From assembly GCA_018883865.1 (NCBI GenBank), contig JAHLFI010000006.1:1-64000 (forward strand): a stretch of DNA of 64,000 nucleotides, given 5' to 3'. The number at the start of each line of letters is the position of its first letter. Positions within the stretch are counted from its first letter, which is position 1. The notes under the pieces are model-generated. The model made no database searches, was not told where the DNA came from, and was given only the letters and a program-made list of their open reading frames with translations. A program made the position numbers and the translations under genes. Positions 8,139 to 16,988 of the stretch are shown piece by piece. Origin of the DNA: Candidatus Oceanisphaera merdipullorum. GTDB taxonomy: Bacteria; Pseudomonadota; Gammaproteobacteria; Enterobacterales; Aeromonadaceae.

Positions 8139-9347
8139 TTACACTCGCTTAAGGATAACCGCTGTGCCCATGCCACCACCGACACACAATGAAGCTAAGC
8201 CTAGCTCAGTTTTACTGCGTTGCAATTCATATAGCAAAGTAACTAAAATTCGGTTACCTGAAGCACCCAGTGGGTGACCCAAAGCAATAGCACCGCCGTT
8301 CACGTTGGTTTTTTCCAACAAGGCATGTTCTGCAATATCGTGCTGATTAGACAGCTGTCTTACTACACCTAGCGCTTGACCAGCAAATGCTTCGTTAAGC
8401 TCTAAGCGCTCCATTTCTGCCAACGTTAGGTTAGCTCGTTCCAGTGCTTGCTTGATAGCCGGTACCGGACCTAGACCCATAATGGTCGGATCTATGCCGC
8501 CTTGACCGTAGCCCACTACTTCGGCTAACGGCGTTAAGCCATACTTTTCTACCGCTGATTTACTAGCCAAAATAATGGCGCTGCCACCGTCGTTAATGCC
8601 TGAGGCATTACCCGCGGTTACTGAACCATCAGCCTTAAACGCAGGGCGCAAACGTGACAAAGACTCAACTGTGGTGCCATCTTTCGGATATTCGTCAGTA
8701 TCTACGGTAACGGTTTCTTTACGACCTTTTACTTCTACCGGTACAATTTCAGCTTTAAAGTTGCCAGCTTTAATCGCGGCCACGGCTTTGCTTTGGCTAG
8801 CTGCAGCCAATGCGTCTTGCTCATCACGCGTAATGTGCTCATGCGCCACTACGTTCTCAGCCGTCACACCCATGTGGTACTTATTGAACACATCGGTTAA
8901 GCCGTCATTGATCAACAAGTCACTCAAGGCCATATCGCCCATCTTGTGACCATTACGCAAATCACCTTTGGCGATAAAAGGGATTTGTGACATGTTTTCA
9001 CAACCCGCAGCAACCACGATATCGGCATCGCCGGCTTTAATATGCGCGCAGGCGTCCATCAGGGTTTTCATACCACTGCCACACACCATGTTAAGGCTGT
9101 AAGCAGGTACACCGACCGGAATACCCGCAGCCAGTGCCGCTTGACGACCAATGCCCATGCCTTGGCCGGCGCTAATCACGTTACCAACGATCACTTCGTT
9201 GACGTGCTCTGGAGCTAGGCCCGCTTGTGCCAAGGCACCTTTAATAGCAACACCTGCCAGCTCTGCAGCCGGAACGGTTCTTAATGCACCACAGAAACTA
9301 CCGATTGGTGTGCGCTTTGCAGCAACAATATATACAGGTTCAGACAT
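8139..9347 (-). CDS. phaA: Acetyl-CoA C-acetyltransferase (beta-ketothiolase) PhaA
   Basis: This 402-residue biosynthetic thiolase condenses two acetyl-CoA into acetoacetyl-CoA, the first step to polyhydroxybutyrate. The acyl-accepting Cys89 is in NMVCGSG. The catalytic His358 is in GGAIALGHPLGASG and the proton-shuttling Cys388 is in SLCVGGGMG. The Asn-Glu-Ala-Phe (NEAFAGQA) segment is also conserved. Length is typical of tetrameric bacterial thiolases. It lies 45 bp downstream of phaB in the same transcript. Confidence 0.96.
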   Translation of the reverse strand: MSEPVYIVAAKRTPIGSFCGALRTVPAAELAGVAIKGALAQAGLAPEHVNEVIVGNVISAGQGMGIGRQAALAAGIPVGVPAYSLNMVCGSGMKTLMDACAHIKAGDADIVVAAGCENMSQIPFIAKGDLRNGHKMGDMALSDLLINDGLTDVFNKYHMGVTAENVVAHEHITRDEQDALAAASQSKAVAAIKAGNFKAEIVPVEVKGRKETVTVDTDEYPKDGTTVESLSRLRPAFKADGSVTAGNASGINDGGSAIILASKSAVEKYGLTPLAEVVGYGQGGIDPTIMGLGPVPAIKQALERANLTLAEMERLELNEAFAGQALGVVRQLSNQHDIAEHALLEKTNVNGGAIALGHPLGASGNRILVTLLYELQRSKTELGLASLCVGGGMGTAVILKRV

Positions 9348-9392
9348 AAATAATTTTCACTCCATTGATGATTAATAGTCGTTTTTTACTGC

Positions 9393-10139
9393 TTACTGCA
9401 TGTACAAGCCGCCATTAACGGACAAGGTTTCACCTGTCACGTAACCGCCATATTCGCCTGCCAGATACAGTACTGCACCAGCAACTTCATCCGTTGTTGC
9501 CAGTCGCTTGAGAGGAATAGTCGCCTTTATGGAATCCAGTACGTCTTCACGGATAGCGGTCACCATAGGAGTACCCGTGTAGCCTGGGGCCACAGCGTTA
9601 ACCGTCACGCCAAAACGGGCGCCTTCTGCGGCCAAAGCCTTAGTAAAACCAATCATGCCGGCTTTTGCAGCAGAGTAGTTCACTTGACCGTACTGGCCTT
9701 TCAAGCCGTTAACTGATGAGATATTAATAATGCGCCCAAAACCTTGGTCACACATTTGGTTGAATACCGGTTGGGTTACACTGAACAAGCTATTGAGGTT
9801 AGTTTCCATCACTTCTTGCCACTGATCCCACGACATCTTCTTAAAGGTCGCATCGCGAGTAATGCCGGCATTATTGACTAACACGTCAATCTGGCCCAGT
9901 TCGCGTAGGGTCTCGCCTAATACTTCGCTGACCGCTTTATGGTCGCTCACGTCTAAAGCAAGTAATTGAATATCTTGCGCATCCAGCTTTTCTTGTGCAA
10001 GCCAGCTTTTAGCTTGTTCTTCTTTACCAGGGCGATGTGTCGCTACCACTTTATAACCATTGTTTAAAAATAAACGACATACTTCTGTACCAATTCCGCC
10101 AGCGGCGCCAGTAACCAGTACAATTTTCTTGCCTTTCAT
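9393..10139 (-). CDS. phaB: Acetoacetyl-CoA reductase PhaB
   Basis: This 248-residue short-chain dehydrogenase reduces acetoacetyl-CoA to (R)-3-hydroxybutyryl-CoA with NADPH. The Rossmann motif is TGAAGGIG (10-17), NNAG is at 89-92, and the catalytic Ser141/142, Tyr155 and Lys159 are present (YSAAK). The start is ATG 10139, with AAGGAG eight bases upstream; a TTG one codon earlier has worse spacing. It is the first gene of phaBAPC and has about 950 bp of upstream DNA without genes that must hold the operon promoter. Confidence 0.96.
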   Translation of the reverse strand: MKGKKIVLVTGAAGGIGTEVCRLFLNNGYKVVATHRPGKEEQAKSWLAQEKLDAQDIQLLALDVSDHKAVSEVLGETLRELGQIDVLVNNAGITRDATFKKMSWDQWQEVMETNLNSLFSVTQPVFNQMCDQGFGRIINISSVNGLKGQYGQVNYSAAKAGMIGFTKALAAEGARFGVTVNAVAPGYTGTPMVTAIREDVLDSIKATIPLKRLATTDEVAGAVLYLAGEYGGYVTGETLSVNGGLYMQ

Positions 10140-11096
10140 CAAATCACTCCTTGTTTTGGGTTATTACACAGACTCAGTTCCATACTGTGCCGTTTAAAAC
10201 TTTATTTATTCCAGACAAACTTCGTTAATATCCGACTGCAGAGTCAGCTATCAACGAGTTAAGTAACTGCGACACTATAATCTTAATTTCATAACAAATG
10301 AAATATTAAATCGCTTCTTAAAAGCAAAAAATAGCGATTGCGCCAAGTGGCACCACTGCGCAGACGAAGGGAACGGCGCTAATTAGCACACTCCAATAAT
10401 AATTAGCACCAGCGCAGCTAGCCTACTATAAATCTAAACCTGACCTTTAAGATTACTTTACGGTATATTAAAGATCGTTTTATAGAATTTTTACTAAAAT
10501 TTTGTGAAAGTGTAGACCATTATTTTTGATACGTATGAGAAAAACGATAAATATTTTCATATTATCTAGCTAACGCTAGTATAAAACTGTTTTGTCAGAC
10601 ATTTTTAGACGTTTGGCGCTCTCTCAGTTTTTCTTAGCTCTCGGGTAGGCACTGCTTTCACTAAAATGATCGTCCAAATTGGAATAAGAAGTTTGATCTT
10701 GCCAACTATCCAACCTTTGCTACCTGACACGCTTTTTTACTTGTTACTTCATATTTCATACTGCATGCCGATGTTTAGACCTACTTAAAAGTATGACTTC
10801 TTTGTGCGGCGTACACATGGTGACGAGAAGTGTCTGTCCTCTTCTGTCTATCGCGTTAAAAGGACTATCTGCATAGGAAAACCCATCAGCGTTGAGAATA
10901 TCCACACTTATTTGTTGAAACCTCCATTATTTAGCCGGCTTCTATGCTAGGCCAGATATGGACCACAATAACGACACGCTCAGCCAAACATGGTACTCAG
11001 TTTGAGTTTAGAGCCGTCAGACGCTGCAGATTTCCGCTATTTTTGACTACTCTTGCAGCAAACAAACGCAAATCATCAACAAAGCCACTTTCTATG
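10140..11096. other. Long non-coding gap upstream of phaB
   Basis: I see no convincing gene in these 957 bases. The part near phaB (10150-10620) is A+T-rich and likely holds the phaBAPC promoter. It includes an inverted repeat AATCGCT / AGCGATT at 10311-10341. The part from 10620 to 11096 shows no codon pattern, terminator or repeat I can support. An untested regulatory RNA remains possible. Confidence 0.5.
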
Positions 11097-11125
11097 TTGA
11101 CAGCTAACGGGGGAGCTATTAACAT
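11097..11125 (+). promoter_or_regulatory. Sigma70 promoter of tRNA-Asn
   Basis: A perfect -35 TTGACA (11097-11102), a 17-bp spacer and a -10 TAACAT (11120-11125) lie 25 bp before the tRNA. The bases after the -10 are fairly G+C-rich (TCGGCTCGC), which is common in stringently controlled stable-RNA promoters. Confidence 0.75.
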
Positions 11126-11150
11126 TCGGCTCGCATTCAAGCAATGTAAT

Positions 11151-11226
11151 TCCCCCTTAGTTCAGTTGGTAGAACGCCGGACTGTTAATCCGTATGTCGC
11201 AGGTTCGAGTCCCGCAGGGGGAGCCA
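11151..11226 (+). tRNA. tRNA-Asn (anticodon GTT)
   Basis: This 76-nt tRNA has the CCA end encoded. The acceptor stem is TCCCCCT / AGGGGGA with discriminator G. The D arm is GTTCAGTTGGTAGAAC, the anticodon loop is CTGTTAA (anticodon GTT, reads AAC/AAU), and the T arm contains GGTTCGAGTCC. It is close to E. coli tRNA-Asn. At the top of the anticodon stem, positions 27 and 43 are C and T, a non-pair where E. coli has a G-T wobble. Confidence 0.98.
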
Positions 11227-11370
11227 CTTTTAGTCGTTAATAACGTCATATTAAAAAATAATATCTCCGCACTACTCTAGAACAACACTCATTCCATTTA
11301 GTAATTTCAAATTTATCTCGGTTATACTCACTCTCTATTCCTATTCCCCAGTTTAACAAGGATTGTGGCT

Positions 11371-13191
11371 ATGCGGGAACAACATCCCTTTGGTCAAACT
11401 TTACTGCTGTCCGGTTTCCTTATGCTATTACTCACCATTCTAATACCTTGGTGGGGCAGTTACTCTTGGCTGCAACAACAAGTAGCACTTGTTGAGCGTC
11501 AACTCGTACAAACTTCAAACCTAGAGCCAGAAACGACCACTTTGGCTGGCACAAACAAGGTTGAAATCGCGAGCGAACAATCTTTAGCAAACCATAAATC
11601 TGCTTGGTGGTTTGGCCAACTGGGGGCCACACAGCAATATACTCAAGGTGATACACTGCTGTTTTATCGACTTAATACTCAAGTCGCGAGTCAACAATGG
11701 TTACGCGTTTCTCTCCCCCTAGCGGCTGCGAGCTTGCTGATTTTTTGGGCGCTTTATCATCTTTTTCGAAAAGCCTATCGTGCTGAACATAGCCAATTAC
11801 AAAGCATTATTCTCGATCCTAGCGCCGGTAAAGTTAACGACTTAACCCCTACTGCCGGCGCCATTGTTAATTTACATCAAGACTACGATCAACAGCTAAA
11901 CGCGATTAAACAGCTGTTACACGCGGCACAACAGCAGAGCTTTCAAGACAGTCTCACCTTGTTGGGCAATCGCTTTGCCTTTCGCCGAGACTTAGCGCTA
12001 CGACTCAACGATGATAATCAACTGGCCAGCGCCACTTTGATGATAGTGCGTGCCATTAGTCTGCAAGATATTAATATTCAGCACGGTTTTCAGGCTGGTG
12101 ATCAGTATTTACTTGATATTGTCGCCATAGTGCGCAAAATCATGCAGCCAGAGCTGGATGCTCACGGATATCGCATCAGCGGCACCGACATTGCGGTATT
12201 GTTCCAAGGGCCGTGTGAACCTTTGGCTAATCGTTTGGGCGCCAGGCTTAAGCAAGAATTGTGTCATTATCAACATATTCACGAGCTGTCATCCGCAGGC
12301 TACATCGGCTTTACTCAATTATTACCTGGGCAAAAAGCAGAGCAAGTACTGACGCGCGCCGATTTAGCACTTGCCCAAGCGCAAAGCGAAGAGCCAAACA
12401 GCTGGAGCATGCTACTTAAGCAAGATGAAGTCGATAGCATGGGCGAAAGTCAATGGCGCCAGCGTTTACAGAGTATGCTGGACGATAATCAAGTGTTATT
12501 ACAAGTTCAACCCGCCCAGATTTATAAAGCAGAAATGCAAGGTTATAACGAGATCTATACTCGCTTCCCCAACACCAGCGGCGGTATTTATCCGGCAAGC
12601 ACCGTATTTGCCATGCTACAACGCCTGAATATGTCGATGCTGTTTGAGCAAAAGATCATTGAAATGATCCTGCAGCAAATCCAACAATCATCGTTAACAG
12701 GCCAACGTTGGGCCATTAATCTCACCCCCGCCAGCCTGCAGCAAAACTCATTTTTAATCTGGTTAGAACGCATCTTATTACGCGACCGAGATATCACGTC
12801 AAAGTTAGTATTTGAATTAGATGAGCAAGTACTACAACACCAACTTGACGCCAGCAAACGCTTACTCGATGTGATCCGCAGTGCCGGTGCCCGTTATGCG
12901 GTTAGCCGCTTTGGACACGGCTATGGCTCATTTCGATTATTAAAAGAAGTGAAGCCAGATTATGTGAAACTAGAAGGCCAATTAGTTAGGCAGTTAGATC
13001 AAGACCACACCAGCCAGCAGTTTGTGCGCATGATTGTAGATTTAGCTCAACGGTTAGGCTGCCATGTGATTGCGGAAGGCGTAGAAACCATGCAACAAAA
13101 GCAATTGCTTGAGTCCATGCATATTGATGGGGTTCAAGGCTACTTAATCGCTAAGCCCATTGATTTCGCACACTTTCAGGCGCTGTCTTAA
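11371..13191 (+). CDS. Membrane protein with degenerate GGDEF and EAL domains (LapD/CsrD-like)
   Basis: This 606-residue inner-membrane protein has transmembrane helices at about 10-28 and 112-132 around a short periplasmic region. A cytoplasmic GGDEF-like domain (about 185-340) and an EAL-like domain (about 355-600) follow. Both look inactive. The GGDEF position reads SGTDIAVLF, the EAL signature reads NEIYTRF, the two metal-binding Asp of the DDFG loop are replaced (SRFGHGYGSF), and KID is KLEG. The fold markers AEGVE and VQGYLIAKP remain. By analogy with LapD (c-di-GMP receptor) or CsrD (CsrB/C turnover), it is likely a receptor or scaffold. ATG 11371 is preferred over GTG 11365 from the position of AAGGA. 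It lies 145 bp after tRNA-Asn. Confidence 0.82.
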   Translation: MREQHPFGQTLLLSGFLMLLLTILIPWWGSYSWLQQQVALVERQLVQTSNLEPETTTLAGTNKVEIASEQSLANHKSAWWFGQLGATQQYTQGDTLLFYRLNTQVASQQWLRVSLPLAAASLLIFWALYHLFRKAYRAEHSQLQSIILDPSAGKVNDLTPTAGAIVNLHQDYDQQLNAIKQLLHAAQQQSFQDSLTLLGNRFAFRRDLALRLNDDNQLASATLMIVRAISLQDINIQHGFQAGDQYLLDIVAIVRKIMQPELDAHGYRISGTDIAVLFQGPCEPLANRLGARLKQELCHYQHIHELSSAGYIGFTQLLPGQKAEQVLTRADLALAQAQSEEPNSWSMLLKQDEVDSMGESQWRQRLQSMLDDNQVLLQVQPAQIYKAEMQGYNEIYTRFPNTSGGIYPASTVFAMLQRLNMSMLFEQKIIEMILQQIQQSSLTGQRWAINLTPASLQQNSFLIWLERILLRDRDITSKLVFELDEQVLQHQLDASKRLLDVIRSAGARYAVSRFGHGYGSFRLLKEVKPDYVKLEGQLVRQLDQDHTSQQFVRMIVDLAQRLGCHVIAEGVETMQQKQLLESMHIDGVQGYLIAKPIDFAHFQALS

Positions 13192-13213
13192 GGTATACAG
13201 TCTAAAAGGTCTA

Positions 13214-13237
13214 CTTTAAGACTCGCTAGTCTTAAAG
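13214..13237. terminator. Perfect 10-bp inverted repeat between convergent genes
   Basis: CTTTAAGACT and AGTCTTAAAG flank a 4-base loop (CGCT). The stem overlaps the last codons of the minus-strand gene and lies 22 bp after the plus-strand stop. There is no clean T run on either side, so it may be only a weak terminator or an mRNA 3'-end stabiliser. Confidence 0.45.
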
Positions 13238-13710
13238 CGGATCAGCTGATTAATCAATTGCCCCAAGTGACGGTAACGCTGCAATTCTTCGGCGTTGTAG
13301 TGGGTCGACATAGTCGCCGCGCTATGACGGTGTTTAAGGTAGCGCATAATTTGCAGCCGATTAAAACCGCCCACTTGATACACTAAATTAAGCAGCGTTT
13401 TTATCTGCTCCGAGTCTAAGCCGCATAGCTTTTCATAGCCTGTTTCCAGCGGGCTATGAATACTCACCTCAACCTGACTCAACAACTTGGCCTCTTGCAG
13501 ATACTCTAGCCATTGCTCAACATACATGGGCTTAGTGCCCGCCAGTAAATCAAAGTAGCCTTTACCAGAGCGACATTGGGTCAGTAATAATACGGCCAAT
13601 GGGTCCGTATCGCAGCTAAGAGTCGTGTCACCCTGCTCACTCCAATCGAGTGCTTGTATACGAATTTCTGCGTTACCGCCATTCGCGCCCTGCACCTTGA
13701 ATATAAACAC
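13216..13710 (-). CDS. Protein of unknown function (164 aa)
   Basis: I do not recognise this soluble 164-residue protein. It starts at GTG 13710, with GGGGAA 7-8 bases upstream. The N-terminal half is beta-rich (MFIFKVQGANGG, IRIQALDWSEQGDTTLS). The C-terminal half is helical with a basic stretch (IMRYLKHRHSAATMS) and ends RYRHLGQLINQLIRFKTSES. No signal peptide, membrane segment, metal-binding Cys/His cluster or known catalytic motif is visible. It is convergent with the GGDEF/EAL-like gene and divergent from the MerR gene, so it is probably transcribed alone. Confidence 0.7.
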   Translation of the reverse strand: MFIFKVQGANGGNAEIRIQALDWSEQGDTTLSCDTDPLAVLLLTQCRSGKGYFDLLAGTKPMYVEQWLEYLQEAKLLSQVEVSIHSPLETGYEKLCGLDSEQIKTLLNLVYQVGGFNRLQIMRYLKHRHSAATMSTHYNAEELQRYRHLGQLINQLIRFKTSES

Positions 13711-13846
13711 CTTTGTTCCCCTATTGTCTGCTATGGCCAGATTGGCGTAAGATCATCGATGAGTCTAAGTCAGACTTCACAGGCTCTTAATATAGGTGTA
13801 TGGTCTGCCCTCCATTGTATCTGTTGGTGAGTAAGGAGTGTTCGTC

Positions 13847-14239
13847 ATGCCCAATGTGGAAGTGACCTTTAGTATTTCTGAGTTGGCTCATGAGTTTGAT
13901 ATTACTCCTCGCACCTTACGCCACTATGAAGAGCTTGGCTTGTTGTCGCCAAGGCGCAAAGGCAATACTCGCCTTTATAGTCACAAAGATAAATTTAGGT
14001 TAGCACTGACCATACGCGGTAAACGCCTCGGTTTCAGTTTGGCGGAAATGCGTGAATTATTTGAGTTATATGACGCTGAGCACAGATCTCGCCCTCAACT
14101 GCATTCCATGGTGGCCATGATAGCTGAAAAACGCGCCAGCTTGCGTCAACAACAAGAAGATATTGGAAAAGTGCTCGCCGAGCTGGATGCCGCAGAAATA
14201 AAAGCCCGCGATACGCTAGAAAAAATGAAACACCACTAA
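13847..14239 (+). CDS. MerR-family transcriptional regulator (LiuR-like)
   Basis: This 130-residue activator or repressor has an N-terminal MerR winged helix-turn-helix: FSISELAHEFDITPRTLRHY, then EELGLLSPRRKGNTRLYS. A coiled-coil dimerisation helix (about 80-128) follows. The segment IRGKRLGFSLAEMRELFELYD is characteristic of the LiuR branch, which controls branched-chain amino acid and acyl-CoA catabolism. No liu genes are adjacent here, so its target lies elsewhere. There are no C-terminal metal-binding Cys. The start is set at ATG 13847 because TAAGGAG lies 8 bases upstream; GTG 13838 would overlap that site. Confidence 0.88.
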   Translation: MPNVEVTFSISELAHEFDITPRTLRHYEELGLLSPRRKGNTRLYSHKDKFRLALTIRGKRLGFSLAEMRELFELYDAEHRSRPQLHSMVAMIAEKRASLRQQQEDIGKVLAELDAAEIKARDTLEKMKHH

Positions 14240-14285
14240 CAAAAGCGGTCAGCTACAGATAAATACCTTGTATAGGCTGAAGTGT

Positions 14286-14337
14286 AAAAGAGTGAAGAGG
14301 AATACCTAATTCAGGCCGTTCCCTTCACTCTTTTTTC
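14286..14337. terminator. Bidirectional hairpin between the merR-type gene and aroA
   Basis: AAAAGAGTGAAG-GAA and TTC-CCTTCACTCTTTTTT form a stem with a T run on the plus side and a shorter T run on the minus side. The arms are made of the same GTGAAG unit as the other intergenic repeats of the window, so a repeat element appears to have been adopted as a terminator. Confidence 0.7.
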
Positions 14338-14356
14338 ATGTCCCCTTTACCGAGTG

Positions 14357-15637
14357 TTAGCGGCTGATACTGGCCAGTTGTTCGAAGTAATCGGGGAAGG
14401 TTTTTGCCGTGCACTTAGGATCTAAAATCACCACAGCCGTATCGCTTAACGCCACCAGGGAAAAACACATGGCAATACGGTGATCGTTATAAGTAGCAAT
14501 TTCTGCCTCTTGTAACTCGGCCGCAGGTGTCACCACTATATAATCTTCACCCTCTTCTACTTCTACGCCCAGTTTTCTCAACTCAGTGGCCATCGCATAT
14601 AAGCGGTCGGTTTCTTTCACTCGCCAGTTATGAATATTGCTAATGCGCGTAATGCCATTTGCAAACAAGGCGGTGGTAGCGATGGTCATGGCCGCATCGG
14701 GAATATGGTTCATGTCCATGTCCACCGCTTGCAGCGGGCCAATATTCTCCGCTTCAATAAAATTCTCACCCCAGGTGATTTTGGCACCCATGGCCTCTAA
14801 TACGTTGGCAAATTTCACGTCACCTTGAATGCTATTACGTCCCACACCCGTCACACGCACCTTACCCTTAATGGCACCGGCGGCTAAGAAGTACGAAGCA
14901 GAAGAGGCATCGCCTTCCACTAAAAACTCGCCCGGCGACACATAAGTCTGATTGCCCTTGATGTAGAAGGTTTGGTAGTTATCGTGCTCAAGCTGCACGC
15001 CAAACTGACTCATGGTGTGCAAGGTAATGTCGATATAAGGCTTAGAAACCAACTCACCTTTAATGTGCACTCGGGTATCGCCCGAGGCCATAGGAGCCGC
15101 CATTAACAGCGCAGTTAAAAATTGGCTAGAAACAGAGCCGTCTATGTGCACGTCACCGCCCCACAAACCTTTACCATTAATAAACAGTGGCGGATAACCG
15201 TCGTCTTTTAAATAGCTGATGTCGGCGCCCGCTTCGCGCAGCGCATCCACCAAGTGACCAATGGGCCGCTCCCACATACGTGGCTCGCCAGTCAGGGTAA
15301 ATTCACCTGAGCCTAAACAAAGCGCTGCGCATAACGGGCGCATTGCGGTGCCCGCGTTGCCTAAAAATAGCGTCACCGGCTCGTTAGTACTGAGGGCTCG
15401 GCCTAAACCCTGCACCACACATTCGGTTTTATCGGCAGACAATTCATATCGCACCCCCAACGTCTTAAGCGCATCTAGCATATAACGCGTGTCATCACTG
15501 TCGAGCAAGTTAGTCAGGTGCGTCGTACCTTGGGCTTGGGCCGCCAGCAACAGAGCCCTGTTTGACAATGATTTAGAGCCGGGCAGATTAATAGTGCCCT
15601 CCACACGAGCAATGGGAGATAGTTTAAGGCTTTCCAT
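14357..15637 (-). CDS. aroA: 3-phosphoshikimate 1-carboxyvinyltransferase (EPSP synthase)
   Basis: This 426-residue enzyme joins PEP and shikimate 3-phosphate in the shikimate pathway. The start is ATG 15637 ([20 protein letters not shown]), which aligns with E. coli AroA and has AGGA upstream; the nine extra upstream codons are unlikely to be used. Motifs include [16 protein letters not shown] (substrate Lys and Ser), [13 protein letters not shown] (the [10 protein letters not shown] site) and [10 protein letters not shown] near the C-terminus. It has the class I (glyphosate-sensitive type) residues NAGTAMRP. It is the third gene of serC-hisC-aroA. Confidence 0.97.
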   Translation of the reverse strand: MESLKLSPIARVEGTINLPGSKSLSNRALLLAAQAQGTTHLTNLLDSDDTRYMLDALKTLGVRYELSADKTECVVQGLGRALSTNEPVTLFLGNAGTAMRPLCAALCLGSGEFTLTGEPRMWERPIGHLVDALREAGADISYLKDDGYPPLFINGKGLWGGDVHIDGSVSSQFLTALLMAAPMASGDTRVHIKGELVSKPYIDITLHTMSQFGVQLEHDNYQTFYIKGNQTYVSPGEFLVEGDASSASYFLAAGAIKGKVRVTGVGRNSIQGDVKFANVLEAMGAKITWGENFIEAENIGPLQAVDMDMNHIPDAAMTIATTALFANGITRISNIHNWRVKETDRLYAMATELRKLGVEVEEGEDYIVVTPAAELQEAEIATYNDHRIAMCFSLVALSDTAVVILDPKCTAKTFPDYFEQLASISR

Positions 15638-15752
15638 ATGTTTCCTAGAGGTAAGAATAAACACAACTGAGCTATGAAGACGTTAACAGGCAGGCGTGCG
15701 CAGGGCAAGTTTACTGGCCCTGCGCCACCTAATAAGCGGTTTAAAAGTTAAC

Positions 15753-16862
15753 TTAAAGGCCTTGACCTAATACCTTAGCCAGCGCTTCCATGCAGCGCTG
15801 ATTTTCCTGCTCAAGGCCAATACTGATGCGCAAGCAGGTTGGCAAGCCGTAACCGGCAATCGGGCGCACTATCACACCTTCGCGCAACAAAGCTTCATAC
15901 ACAGGCTGCGCATCGCGCTTGAGATCCAGAGTAATAAAGTTGGCGCGTGATTTGACGTAACTAATGCCTTGGCTTTCAAAAAAAGCCTCATAGCGCGCCA
16001 TTTCCCGCTGATTTAAGCCCACCGCTTCTCTCAGGTAAACCTCATCATCCAATGCGGCTTCCGCGGCGGCCAATGCCAAGCTGTTGCAGTTAAAGGGCTC
16101 TCGCACCCGGTTTAACACGCTGATGAGCTCAGGATGCGCCACCATATAACCAACTCGTAACCCCGCCAAGCCATAAGCTTTAGAGAAGGTGCGCGAGACG
16201 ATTAAATTCGGATATTGCGCCAACCAGTCTATCGATGGATGACGCTCATCTTGTGCCACATACTCGGTATAGGCTTCATCCAAAATCACCAATACTTGGC
16301 TCGGCACCTTAGCTAAAAACGCACTCAATTCCGCTTTAGTTAAGAAAGTACCGGTCGGATTATTGGGGTTAGTAATGCACACCAACTTAGTGCGCTCGGT
16401 AATAGCGGCGGCCATCGCATCTAAGTCATGGCTTAAGTCTTTGGCCGGTACCACTATCGCCTCGGCACCGTGGCCTTGGGTAGCCAATGCATACACAATA
16501 AAGGTGTACTGGGAATAAACCACCTGCTGACCTGCCGACACAAAGGTGTGATACACCAAGTCAATCAGCTCATTGGAGCCATTCCCCAAAATTAATTGTT
16601 CGGTATTCACCGCCAACTTGGCCGCCAAGGCGGACTTTAAGGCAAAGCCGTTAGCATCCGGATAACGCGCCAAATCCGGCAGTGCCCGCTCGATGGCGGC
16701 GCGCGCTTTAGGGCCTAGGCCTAACGGATTTTCATTAGAGGCCAGTTTAATGCTATTGCTAATGCCCAGCTCGCGCTCTAGCTCTGCCACCGGTTTGCCC
16801 GGCTGATAAGGGTGCAACTTTTCAACCCCAGCGTTCGCTAAGGCCAGATAATTAATACTCAC
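15753..16862 (-). CDS. hisC: Histidinol-phosphate / aromatic aminotransferase HisC
   Basis: This 369-residue fold-type I PLP aminotransferase has the substrate segment KLASNENPLG, the diphosphate-binding GNGSNELIDL, Asp and Tyr in LDEAYTEY, and the Schiff-base Lys in SRTFSKAYGLAGLRVGY. GTG 16862 is the probable start, with AAAGGA placed correctly before it; ATG 16877 lacks a ribosome-binding site. It lies between serC and aroA rather than in a his operon. This matches the hisC2 position in Pseudomonas (serC-pheA-hisC2-tyrA-aroA), so aromatic amino acid transamination is a likely physiological role. That is an inference from context. Confidence 0.92.
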   Translation of the reverse strand: MSINYLALANAGVEKLHPYQPGKPVAELERELGISNSIKLASNENPLGLGPKARAAIERALPDLARYPDANGFALKSALAAKLAVNTEQLILGNGSNELIDLVYHTFVSAGQQVVYSQYTFIVYALATQGHGAEAIVVPAKDLSHDLDAMAAAITERTKLVCITNPNNPTGTFLTKAELSAFLAKVPSQVLVILDEAYTEYVAQDERHPSIDWLAQYPNLIVSRTFSKAYGLAGLRVGYMVAHPELISVLNRVREPFNCNSLALAAAEAALDDEVYLREAVGLNQREMARYEAFFESQGISYVKSRANFITLDLKRDAQPVYEALLREGVIVRPIAGYGLPTCLRISIGLEQENQRCMEALAKVLGQGL

Positions 16863-16888
16863 GAGGGATCCTTTCATTTAAACAAAAT

Positions 16889-16980
16889 GAGGGGTAAAGA
16901 GTGAGGCGTTATCCTTTACACCCAGCCTTCAGGTTCAGGGTTATCTCGTCCTCTTCACCCTTCACTCCTCACCTTCACGA
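16889..16980. repeat. Intergenic GTGAAG/GTGAGG repeat between serC and hisC
   Basis: The right half, read on the minus strand, is a run of related units (GTGAAG, GTGAGG, AGTGAAG, GTGAAG, AGG). The left half carries GGGGTAAAGAGTGAGGCG in the opposite orientation, so an imperfect hairpin is possible inside the operon. Confidence 0.65.
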
Positions 16981-16988
16981 GCTTGGTT

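Noticed and set aside
10944..11240. Open frame of about 98 codons spanning tRNA-Asn
   Set aside because: Its 3' half is the tRNA itself, and the rest has no coding character.
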